A stretch of DNA of 7,461 nt from NCBI GenBank assembly GCA_020024215.1, contig JAHHUC010000080.1, forward strand, positions 1 to 7,461, read 5' to 3'. The stretch comes from Oscillospiraceae bacterium (GTDB lineage Bacteria; Bacillota; Clostridia; Oscillospirales; Ruminococcaceae). Shown piece by piece: positions 1 to 5,333 of the stretch (within the stretch, counting starts at the first letter, position 1; each line of letters opens with the position of its first letter). A model generated the notes under the pieces. The model was not told where the DNA came from and searched no databases. It worked only from the letters and a program-made list of their open reading frames with translations. A program made the position numbers and the translations under genes.

Positions 1-30
1 GCAAGGCTTTCTTTTAAAAAAAATAAAAAA

Positions 31-56
31 ATACCTTCCTTTTTAAAGGAAGGTAT
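31..56 (-). terminator. Bidirectional rho-independent terminator of the chemoreceptor gene
   Basis: A 12-bp perfect stem (31-42 pairs with 45-56; arm ATACCTTCCTTT) is flanked on both sides by A/T runs. Reading the minus strand, the hairpin is followed by U-rich sequence from the A-rich stretch 16-30, as expected about 25 nt past the chemoreceptor stop codon. On the plus strand it is followed by seven T, so it could also stop transcription entering from the left. The loop is only 2 nt as drawn; opening the inner A-T pair gives a 4-nt loop. Confidence 0.88.
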
Positions 57-81
57 TTTTTTATCCCTAAAGCTTCAGCTT

Positions 82-1854
82 TTAATATTTGTCAAAATCG
101 TTGTATTCCACAGCTGAATCAGCCTGGGGCATTTCATGGGCTGTATAGGAAAAACCGCTGCTGCCTGCATCGGAGCTGAGCTTGAATCTGGCAACCATAT
201 TGTGTATCATGTTTGCCTGTGATGAAAGCTCTTCGCTGGCTGCGGCAGATTGCTCACTTGTAGCCGAGTTGGTCTGAACAACGGCGGAAATCTGGTCTAT
301 TCCTTCCTTTACCTGAGAAATAGACTGGGCGTCAGCTTCAATAGCCTTTGCTATTATAGCAATCTCCTCAACCGCAGTTCCTGCTGACTGCTTTGTATCC
401 ATAAGTGAGCTTGCCACATTGTTTACTATTGCTTCGCCGTTCTTTACAGACTGAATGGAATTGAAAATGAGGTCCTTTGTTGCCTTTGCAGATTCATCGG
501 ACTTGGCTGCCAAATTTCTGACCTCGTTTGCAACAACTGCAAAGCCCTTTCCGGCAGCGCCGGCTCTTGCTGCCTCAACAGCTGCGTTAAGAGCAAGAAT
601 ATTTGTCTGGAAGGCTATGTTTTCAATGGTTGCGATTATCTTCTGGATATCCTGTGAGGACTGGGAAATCTGCTTCATTGCCTCCACCATGTCCTCTATG
701 CTGTTGGCGCTTTCTTCAACATATTTTCCTGCTGTATTTGCCAATTCCATTGCCCTTGCAGCGCTTTGGGCATTGTTCTGAGCGTTGTCGGAAATGCTGC
801 TGATGGTATCTGAAAGCTCCTGAATAGAGCTTGCCTGTTCGGTTGCACCCTGTGCCAGAGACTGTGCCCCCACAGAAACCTGATCAGAGCCGGCAGCAAC
901 CTGCTCGGCTGCCTGATTTATCTGGAAGATGGCGTCGCTCAAGCCGCTGTTTATCTTGCGTATGGAGGTGATAACAGGCTCCAAGCCGCCCACATATGCC
1001 TCGGGCATTGAAGACTGTACATCCAGATTGCCCTTTGCCATTTCATCCAGAACCCTGCACTCATCGTCAATGATGGCCTTTAGTGTCTGCTGGCTGCTGC
1101 GCAAGGCATCACAGGTTTCGCCCAATTCATCCCTGCTGTCATATGTTATGGGCGCATTGAAATCTCCCTGCGAAAGCGCCTTCGAGGCATCCCTTATCTG
1201 CATGAGGGGAGGAATGATGGAGCTTGCCAGCTTTCCTGTGATGAAAATAGAGATAACTATTCCGGCGATTACAAGGCCCAAAAGAGTCCAGAGCAGGAAT
1301 CTGTACATAGCCATTGCATCGTCAATGCGCCTGCCTGTGACAGCCTTCTGTTCCTCTGTTATCTTCATAAGTATCTGGGATTCCTCCACCAAGAGAGGCA
1401 GAAAGCTGTTTCGGAACAGCTGATATGCGGCAACAGTGCCCTCCTCGGTGTCCTCTCTTAAATAGTTGTGAAAGCGTGTTCTGTATTCTGTCTGTCTTGC
1501 TATGACATTCTCAAGATCTGTTATATACTTCCTGTCAACAGTTGCAGCCTCACTGAATTCCTCAAAGAGCGCCACATTTTTATTGATCTCCTCCATGCTG
1601 CCGTCAAGATAGGCAATCTTTCTGGCAGGATCGCTTTCGGTTACAGCCAGCAGCAGATAAGCTGCCTCGCTTTGCAGGTTGCGGTTCATCTCCCACACTC
1701 TGGATGTGTTGGGCAATGTCCGGTCAACAAATATATCAATGTGACCTTTGAGCTCCTTCATGCCTACTGCACCGCCTATTGCCATTACAACACTGAGCAA
1801 TACAATTAGCACCAAGCTCAAAAACAACTTGCGTCTTACCTTCATGTTCTTCAT
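82..1854 (-). CDS. Methyl-accepting chemotaxis protein, 4HB-type sensor, HAMP
   Basis: This is a 590-aa transmembrane chemoreceptor that should signal to CheA/CheW. Residues 10-31 and about 184-206 are membrane helices. They bracket an all-helical extracytoplasmic domain of about 150 residues that resembles the four-helix-bundle (4HB_MCP/TarH-like) sensors; its ligand is unknown. A HAMP domain follows at about 208-261. Residues 262-310 (with EMAKGNLDV) look like a second, divergent HAMP. The coiled-coil signalling domain spans about 311-557, with its hairpin tip near 415-450 (QTNILALNAAVEAARAG, then GKGFAVVANEVR). The usual Glu of the tip motif AGE is Ala at 433. Gln/Glu/Ala-rich segments on both arms (for example 315-345 and 525-545) are the likely methylation regions. 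No CheR-binding NWETF-like pentapeptide ends the protein. The ATG at 1854 has AAGGAG 9 nt upstream; a second in-frame ATG lies three codons in. No chemotaxis genes adjoin it, so it is a stand-alone receptor gene. Confidence 0.96.
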   Translation of the reverse strand: MKNMKVRRKLFLSLVLIVLLSVVMAIGGAVGMKELKGHIDIFVDRTLPNTSRVWEMNRNLQSEAAYLLLAVTESDPARKIAYLDGSMEEINKNVALFEEFSEAATVDRKYITDLENVIARQTEYRTRFHNYLREDTEEGTVAAYQLFRNSFLPLLVEESQILMKITEEQKAVTGRRIDDAMAMYRFLLWTLLGLVIAGIVISIFITGKLASSIIPPLMQIRDASKALSQGDFNAPITYDSRDELGETCDALRSSQQTLKAIIDDECRVLDEMAKGNLDVQSSMPEAYVGGLEPVITSIRKINSGLSDAIFQINQAAEQVAAGSDQVSVGAQSLAQGATEQASSIQELSDTISSISDNAQNNAQSAARAMELANTAGKYVEESANSIEDMVEAMKQISQSSQDIQKIIATIENIAFQTNILALNAAVEAARAGAAGKGFAVVANEVRNLAAKSDESAKATKDLIFNSIQSVKNGEAIVNNVASSLMDTKQSAGTAVEEIAIIAKAIEADAQSISQVKEGIDQISAVVQTNSATSEQSAAASEELSSQANMIHNMVARFKLSSDAGSSGFSYTAHEMPQADSAVEYNDFDKY

Positions 1855-1884
1855 GCATTACTTCTCCTTCTTTGAATATGTTCT

Positions 1885-1913
1885 ATTATAAAACGACGGC
1901 ATACAGCAGGAAA
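1885..1913 (-). promoter_or_regulatory. Proximal promoter of the chemoreceptor gene
   Basis: On the minus strand a perfect TATAAT (1885-1890) lies 17 nt from a weak -35, TTTCCT (1908-1913). Transcription would begin near 1877-1879 and leave a leader of only about 25 nt before the ATG at 1854. I see no convincing SigD/FliA-type motility promoter here. The promoter lies just downstream of the small-RNA terminator, so the chemoreceptor can be transcribed independently of that RNA. Confidence 0.55.
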
Positions 1914-1934
1914 AGCCGGCGTGTTCAAATGCAT

Positions 1935-1976
1935 AAAAAAACACAGACAAATGGCTCAAAACCTTTTTCTCTGTGT
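1935..1976 (-). terminator. Intrinsic terminator of the upstream small RNA
   Basis: On the minus strand a 7-bp stem (ACACAGA, 1976-1970, with UCUGUGU, 1947-1941) is extended inward by AAA/UUU and GGUU/AGCC pairing around a short loop. It runs straight into seven U (1941-1935). It lies upstream of the chemoreceptor promoter, with no protein gene before it on this strand. It therefore either ends a small RNA or acts as an attenuator for the chemoreceptor. Confidence 0.72.
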
Positions 1977-2090
1977 GGGTAAGCTATATTGCTTGCAGCA
2001 AAAGACAGCAGGTTAGCAGCCTTGCTGCAATTTATAGGATAAAAATATATCCAAGAACAATATACCTGCAAACCCCTTTGCCTATAACTT
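1935..2090 (-). ncRNA. Unrecognised structured small RNA or riboswitch-like leader
   Basis: A promoter at 2097-2125 predicts a transcript starting near 2089-2091 and ending at the terminator U-run near 1935, about 155 nt. The first 110 nt fold as a closed domain. The end stem P1 pairs 2090-2083 with 1988-1981 (8 bp, one G-U). Inside are P2 (2081-2077 with 2072-2068, GGGG loop), P3 (2052-2048 with 2041-2037) and P4 (2030-2023 with 2000-1993, eight perfect pairs of UUGCAGCA with UGCUGCAA). The 1941-1976 hairpin and U-tract follow. No start codon with a ribosome site and no plausible peptide is seen. I compared it by memory with c-di-GMP-I/II, ydaO, pfl, guanidine, purine, T-box, SAM, SRP and 6S RNA signatures and recognised none. 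It lies in sense orientation 81 bp upstream of the chemoreceptor ATG, so it may be a separate small RNA or a conditional leader. The folding is by eye. Confidence 0.5.
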
Positions 2091-2096
2091 TCTTTG

Positions 2097-2125
2097 ATAT
2101 TACCAAAATTCCTTAAATTTGTCAA
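2097..2125 (-). promoter_or_regulatory. Strong vegetative promoter driving the small RNA
   Basis: On the minus strand a perfect -35 TTGACA (2120-2125), a 17-nt spacer and a -10 TAATAT (2097-2102) preceded by an extended -10 TG (TGG before the hexamer) form a near-ideal housekeeping promoter. It points away from the ECF sigma gene and towards the chemoreceptor. No open reading frame begins downstream before the terminator at 1935-1976, which is the main reason to propose an RNA gene. Confidence 0.68.
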
Positions 2126-2142
2126 TACCAGACATTATTTTT

Positions 2143-2167
2143 ACATAAATTTTCTGAATTTTTATGT
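2143..2167. promoter_or_regulatory. Candidate operator dyad between divergent promoters
   Basis: An imperfect palindrome is centred on 2155: ACATAAA (2143-2149) mirrors TTTATGT (2161-2167), and TTC (2152-2154) mirrors GAA (2156-2158). Ten of twelve symmetric positions pair; only two T/T positions fail. It sits between the small-RNA -35 and the ECF -35 motif, where a dimeric regulator could affect both. A/T richness means chance, or a UP-element role, is possible. Confidence 0.3.
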
Positions 2168-2172
2168 TTACA

Positions 2173-2206
2173 TGTAACATTTTACAGATCATTATTGTTA
2201 TATAAT
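2173..2206 (+). promoter_or_regulatory. Candidate autoregulated promoter of the ECF sigma operon
   Basis: TGTAAC (2173-2178) followed by ATTTT resembles the -35 element used by several Firmicute ECF sigma factors. A TATAAT (2201-2206) lies 22 nt downstream. No good vegetative -35 fits that TATAAT at 16-18 nt, which favours ECF recognition, but no classic ECF -10 such as CGTC is seen at 16-17 nt. A 10-bp palindrome, TTACATGTAA (2168-2177), overlaps the -35. Transcription would start some 20-35 nt before the TTG start codon. Confidence 0.4.
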
Positions 2207-2221
2207 CAAAGGACAGCGTGA

Positions 2222-2233
2222 GAGGGGGGAAAG
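2222..2233 (+). promoter_or_regulatory. Purine-rich ribosome binding site fixing the TTG start
   Basis: GAGGGGGGAAAG lies just before the TTG at 2237-2239. The next in-frame Met is residue 35, inside sigma region 2, so this site decides the TTG start. Confidence 0.75.
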
Positions 2234-2236
2234 AAA

Positions 2237-2701
2237 TTGAAGGACAGTCTTTTGAGGGAAATTTATGAAAGATACAGTCAGGAGATATACCTTTATATCT
2301 TTTCCCTTTGCAAAAACAAGGCACTTGCAGAGGACATCATGCAGGAAACCTTTTTGAAGGCGCTGCTGTCCCTTCCCGATTTTAACAGCAATTTAAGAGC
2401 ATGGCTTTACAAGGTGGCAAGAAACATGACGCTCAACGAGCTTAAAAAGGAGAAGAGGTCAGCCCTTCTGGATGAGGAAAAATATCCCTATGAGGATTTT
2501 TATATGAGCGATGAAAGAATCATGCTTTTAAACGCCCTTTCAAAATTGAAAAAGGAAAAAAGAGAGGTGCTTGTGCTTCAATATGTCTTGGGATTAAGCC
2601 AGAGGGAAATTGCGGAAATTTTGGGAATCTCTTTTGAAAATGCAAGGGTTTTGTCATTCAGGGCAAAAAAGGAGCTTAAAGCTTATTTGGAGGGAAAATA
2701 G
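2237..2701 (+). CDS. ECF-type RNA polymerase sigma factor (sigma-70 family)
   Basis: This is a 154-aa extracytoplasmic-function sigma factor with only regions 2 and 4, the usual minimal layout. Region 2 covers about residues 7-72: the core-binding helix includes AEDIMQETFLKAL (31-43), and the -10-recognition part includes WLYKVARNMTLNELKK (56-71). Region 4 covers about 96-152 and contains the helix-turn-helix LSQREIAEILGISFENAR (120-137) for -35 recognition. It has no C-terminal extension. The start is TTG; using a later Met would remove most of region 2. Its TAG stop is immediately followed by the ATG of the anti-sigma gene, whose ribosome site (GGAGGG, 2689-2694) lies inside this gene, so the two are probably translationally coupled. 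It is presumably held inactive at the membrane until a signal relieves the partner. The regulon is unknown, but the TGTAAC motif upstream suggests self-activation. The ECF subgroup cannot be fixed by eye. Confidence 0.95.
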   Translation: MKDSLLREIYERYSQEIYLYIFSLCKNKALAEDIMQETFLKALLSLPDFNSNLRAWLYKVARNMTLNELKKEKRSALLDEEKYPYEDFYMSDERIMLLNALSKLKKEKREVLVLQYVLGLSQREIAEILGISFENARVLSFRAKKELKAYLEGK

Positions 2702-3901
2702 ATGAAATATGCTGAAATTTTAAAGCTTTATAAGGAGGGCAGGCTCCCCTTATCAGAAAAAGAGCAGGTGGAAAGAGATATAGAAAAGCAGGAGGCTATA
2801 AGCGATTTCCTCTTCGATATGGATGAGACAGGGCTTGAGGAGCTTTTTTCTGCCGATGGGCAAGGGGAAAAAAATTTTGATGACAGCGAGGAGAATTTCC
2901 TTCGCCTTATAAAGAAAAGCATAAGAAATTCCTTTATAAAAATGGGAATAGCTGTGGGGGCTTCTGTGCTTTTTATAACATTGCTGATAATTTTTGTGCT
3001 GCCTGAGGCGGTGGATAAATTCTATTATGACCCAAATCAGGTTGTGGGTGTGCAGGAGGATAATGCTCAGATAACAACCGACAGAATGAGCCTTGACATG
3101 GCCTGCTATTCCGAGCTTTTCATGCCGCAAAGCTATCGAAATGAGGTGATAGCAGGAGAAAACGGCTTTGGCTGCTATGACATAACAATTCCGCAGATTG
3201 TATATTCTCCAAAAAACACTCTTAAAACGGTGAACGGAACACTTGAGAGAAACAAGCTGATTTTATATGACACCGACACGCTTAAACACATTTCGGTAAA
3301 CAGCTTCATACCGCCTTCAAACGGTGAAAATCCCGTAAGCTATGACACAGCCCCCCTAGGAAGCAAAGAGGATGCCAAAAGATTTTTAGAGCAAAAGCCA
3401 AAGGATATATACGGAGCTTTTATATCACTTGAAAAAGCCTGCAATTATGAGGATGCCATAAGCTGGCTCTATGGCAAAAATATCAGCGAGGGAGCAATCT
3501 GGTGCGCTGTCTACCATGAGGACAAATCAGGTGAGCCGATTGTAGAAAATATAGGATTTAAGGTTGCAAACAGCGGCATATGCCTTGATTGGGACAGGGA
3601 AAAATACCCCATTCTCTCGCTTCTTGACAACAGCGGCAAAAGCTATGATCTGTTTGACGAAGAAAGTATGAAAACTCATTTTTTAAGTCTTTTGAGCTAT
3701 ATAAGAGATAACAGGGAGATATGCCGTATTATGAGGGGGCATGGTTCTGACAATGACGGATTTTATGAAGATCTCACAGCCTATGTAAAGTCTGAGGGGC
3801 TTAAAATCCACGGCTTTTATATTGAGGCAGAAAGAGATGAGCTTTTAAAGCTTTGGGAGGATGAAAAGGTCAGCTATATTTATGCCGTTAATATCTATTG
3901 A
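2702..3901 (+). CDS. Membrane anti-sigma factor, Sigma_reg_N/Sigma_reg_C type
   Basis: This is a 399-aa protein with one membrane helix at about 81-101. The cytosolic N-terminus (1-78) is acidic and helical and should bind the adjacent sigma factor. The outer part (102-399) is a large extracytoplasmic domain. The segment around DIYGAFISLEKACNYED (235-251) followed by ISWLYG, with IWCAVYHED (266-274), resembles the Sigma_reg_C family, and the region around the helix resembles Sigma_reg_N; both occur in the Bacillus SigM regulator YhdL. That match is from memory of family patterns. It has no zinc-binding HxxxCxxC anti-sigma motif. Spacing to the sigma gene is zero and a good ribosome site (GGAGGG, 7-nt spacing) overlaps that gene's end. 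The outer domain carries several Cys (135, 158, 247, 268, 294, 341), possibly redox- or structure-related. The stimulus is unknown. Confidence 0.85.
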   Translation: MKYAEILKLYKEGRLPLSEKEQVERDIEKQEAISDFLFDMDETGLEELFSADGQGEKNFDDSEENFLRLIKKSIRNSFIKMGIAVGASVLFITLLIIFVLPEAVDKFYYDPNQVVGVQEDNAQITTDRMSLDMACYSELFMPQSYRNEVIAGENGFGCYDITIPQIVYSPKNTLKTVNGTLERNKLILYDTDTLKHISVNSFIPPSNGENPVSYDTAPLGSKEDAKRFLEQKPKDIYGAFISLEKACNYEDAISWLYGKNISEGAIWCAVYHEDKSGEPIVENIGFKVANSGICLDWDREKYPILSLLDNSGKSYDLFDEESMKTHFLSLLSYIRDNREICRIMRGHGSDNDGFYEDLTAYVKSEGLKIHGFYIEAERDELLKLWEDEKVSYIYAVNIY

Positions 3902-3987
3902 TAAAAAGCCGGGGACTGTTATCTTTTTGTTTTAAAATATTTTTAATATCTTTATGGTTTACTTGCAGCAGCATTTATAATAGAATT

Positions 3988-4018
3988 AAAAAGCTCTTTA
4001 TGCCGAAAAGAGCTTTTT
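3988..4018 (+). terminator. Terminator after the sigma/anti-sigma operon
   Basis: A 12-bp perfect stem (AAAAAGCTCTTT, 3988-3999, with 4007-4018) encloses a 7-nt loop and ends in TTTTT, 86 bp past the anti-sigma stop. It is near symmetric, with A-run and T-run inside the arms, and carries only a short T tail beyond. The alternative hairpin CCGAAAA (4003-4009) with TTTTCGG (4024-4030) would disrupt its right arm. The next gene starts 37 nt downstream, so some read-through could feed it. Confidence 0.72.
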
Positions 4019-4055
4019 AAAATTTTTCGGCAAATTTGAAAAAGGAACGATATCT

Positions 4056-5000
4056 ATGGCATCATCTGCCGAACAAAAGGAAAAAACCATTCTCTTCATC
4101 TCATTTTTTGCAGGGCTTTTATTCGCCGTGCTTGAATTTATCTTCGCCATACTGACAGGCTCCCAATCCGTTCTCATGGATTCACTGTACGATGCCTCCG
4201 AGCTTGTTTTCATTGTGTTCATTTTGTTTCTCACTCCGCTTTTTCACAAGCCCATATCCGAAAAAAGGCCCTACGGCTTTTTTCAGGTGGAGAGCATAGT
4301 CATAACAGTTAAAAATTTTATGATGCTGTCGGTTACAGCCGGTGTTTCTGCTCAGGTAATAGGCTCTGCCCTCTCAGGGGGAAACCCTGTCAACGGGCTT
4401 TATATATCCTTCTTTCAGCTCTCCTTGGGGCTTTTGAGCGTCATTGTGCTCTTTATTATGAATAGGTATAACAAGGCTTTGTCCTCACCGACTGTGTCGG
4501 CGGAAATTCTTGGCTGGAGGATAGATGTCTGTTACAGTCTGGGGCTTTCCTGTGCCTTTTTTATCTCCCTCTTTTTGGAAAAAACTCCCCTTAAAGCCAT
4601 AGCTCCCTATTTTGACCAGATAGTGGCTGTGGCAATAATCATACTTACGCTTCCTGAAATTATAAGGATGCTCATATCCTCCATAGGCGAAATATTTTTG
4701 TTTTCGCCAGATGAGCACACCATGAACACAATAAAGGAGATCTGCCAAAGCAATATGCCAAGATGGGGCTTTGAGCCTGTGTTTTTTGACATAACCAAAA
4801 CAGGCAGAAGGATATGGGCATCGGTTTATTTTATATCGGCTGACAATATGCTGTCTATAACCGAATTAAAGTCTGCAACAGATGAGATAAGCTGTCTCAT
4901 CTCAAAAAAGCTTGAGGGCTGCTCATTGGAGCTTATAGCCTCGCCCTCGGAAAATTTCCCCATAGAGCAGGAAATTAAAAAGGAGGGGGACAATGCCTGA
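4056..5000 (+). CDS. Divergent cation diffusion facilitator (CDF) family transporter
   Basis: This is a 314-aa membrane protein of normal CDF length with about six helices (roughly 11-33, 40-61, 79-104, 113-136, 149-174, 186-210) and a C-terminal cytosolic domain at about 215-300. Family marks are MDSLYDASEL (41-50), matching the DSLxD metal site of helix 2 (D42, D46), the RPYGFFQVES loop (71-80) matching the usual RPFGYGRAE pattern, and D157 in helix 5. The His expected four residues before D157 is Gly (G153 in GWRID), and the His residues normally found in the C-terminal domain are absent. The fold is therefore CDF-like, but the substrate and even metal transport are uncertain; efflux of a divalent cation such as Mn, Fe or Zn would be the default. 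AAAGGAA (4041-4047) precedes the ATG by 8 nt. Its 3' end overlaps the DUF1294 gene by 8 nt, indicating co-translation. Confidence 0.85.
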   Translation: MASSAEQKEKTILFISFFAGLLFAVLEFIFAILTGSQSVLMDSLYDASELVFIVFILFLTPLFHKPISEKRPYGFFQVESIVITVKNFMMLSVTAGVSAQVIGSALSGGNPVNGLYISFFQLSLGLLSVIVLFIMNRYNKALSSPTVSAEILGWRIDVCYSLGLSCAFFISLFLEKTPLKAIAPYFDQIVAVAIIILTLPEIIRMLISSIGEIFLFSPDEHTMNTIKEICQSNMPRWGFEPVFFDITKTGRRIWASVYFISADNMLSITELKSATDEISCLISKKLEGCSLELIASPSENFPIEQEIKKEGDNA

Positions 5001-5265
5001 ATTTTTGCTTGTTTATGCCATAATTATAAATGCCCTTGCCTTTTTTATGTTCAAAGCCGATAAGCAGAGGGCAAAAAAAGGAAGCTGGAGGATAAGCGAA
5101 AAATGCCTTCTCACGCTTGCCTTTGCAGGCGGAAGCCTAGGAGCGCTTTTGGGGATGAAGCTTTTTCGCCACAAGATCAGAAAGCCGCTTTTTTATATAT
5201 CGGTCCCTCTGTTTTTGGTTTTGCAGACAGGGATAATTATTTTTGCAGCATATAAAATTTTATAA
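4993..5265 (+). CDS. DUF1294 family small membrane protein
   Basis: This 90-aa protein has two clear hydrophobic helices (about 4-20 and 68-87) and a weaker one around 40-56. It matches DUF1294 by its ordered motifs: FKADKQRAKKGSWRISE (20-36, the D-K-x-x-A...R-I-x-E signature), AGGSLGALLGMKLFRHK (45-61) and a Lys-rich turn before the last helix. No biochemical function is established for the family. The ATG lies inside the end of the CDF gene (ATGCCTGA overlap), with AGGAGG at 4981-4986 spaced 6 nt, so expression is tied to the transporter. The length is typical for the family. It may be an accessory to the CDF, but that is guilt by association only. Confidence 0.9.
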   Translation: MPEFLLVYAIIINALAFFMFKADKQRAKKGSWRISEKCLLTLAFAGGSLGALLGMKLFRHKIRKPLFYISVPLFLVLQTGIIIFAAYKIL

Positions 5266-5270
5266 AGCCT

Positions 5271-5313
5271 AAAAAAAGGCTCCCTTAGGAAATAAAGCTT
5301 TCTTAAGGGAGCC
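5271..5313 (-). terminator. Strong terminator of the TSUP-thioesterase operon
   Basis: A stem of up to 15 bp (GGCTCCCTTA at 5278-5287 with TAAGGGAGCC at 5304-5313, extended inward through one G-U to 5292/5299) is followed on the minus strand by a U-run from A5271-5277. On the plus strand the tail (GTCGTTATTT) is poor in T, so it mainly serves the leftward operon, though it may partly stop the rightward CDF operon. It sits between convergent genes. Confidence 0.87.
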
Positions 5314-5333
5314 GTCGTTATTTACACAATTAT

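Noticed and set aside
455..1809. Several plus-strand reading frames opposite the chemoreceptor
   Set aside because: They are antisense shadows of a confidently assigned long gene, with no family resemblance and no upstream ribosome site.
1871..1925. SigD/FliA-type motility promoter for the chemoreceptor
   Set aside because: A loosely similar GCCGTCG is present, but no TAAA-like -35 lies at the right distance; the TATAAT promoter explains the region better.
1935..2090. Known riboswitch, 6S RNA, SRP RNA or T-box
   Set aside because: No diagnostic conserved core could be seen by eye (for example no GACGCAAAGCC-like core of c-di-GMP-I, no GGGUGGNACCGCG T-box sequence, no SRP GGAAGCA-type tip). 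A covariance search is still needed.
1925..2324. Two minus-strand reading frames of 66 and 74 codons in the gap before the ECF gene
   Set aside because: No ribosome site fits, the composition is not protein-like, and they overlap the promoter, the RNA unit and the start of the ECF gene.
2753..3130. Minus-strand 125-codon frame inside the anti-sigma gene
   Set aside because: It is antisense to a clear gene; its low-complexity Lys/Leu composition reflects the opposite strand.
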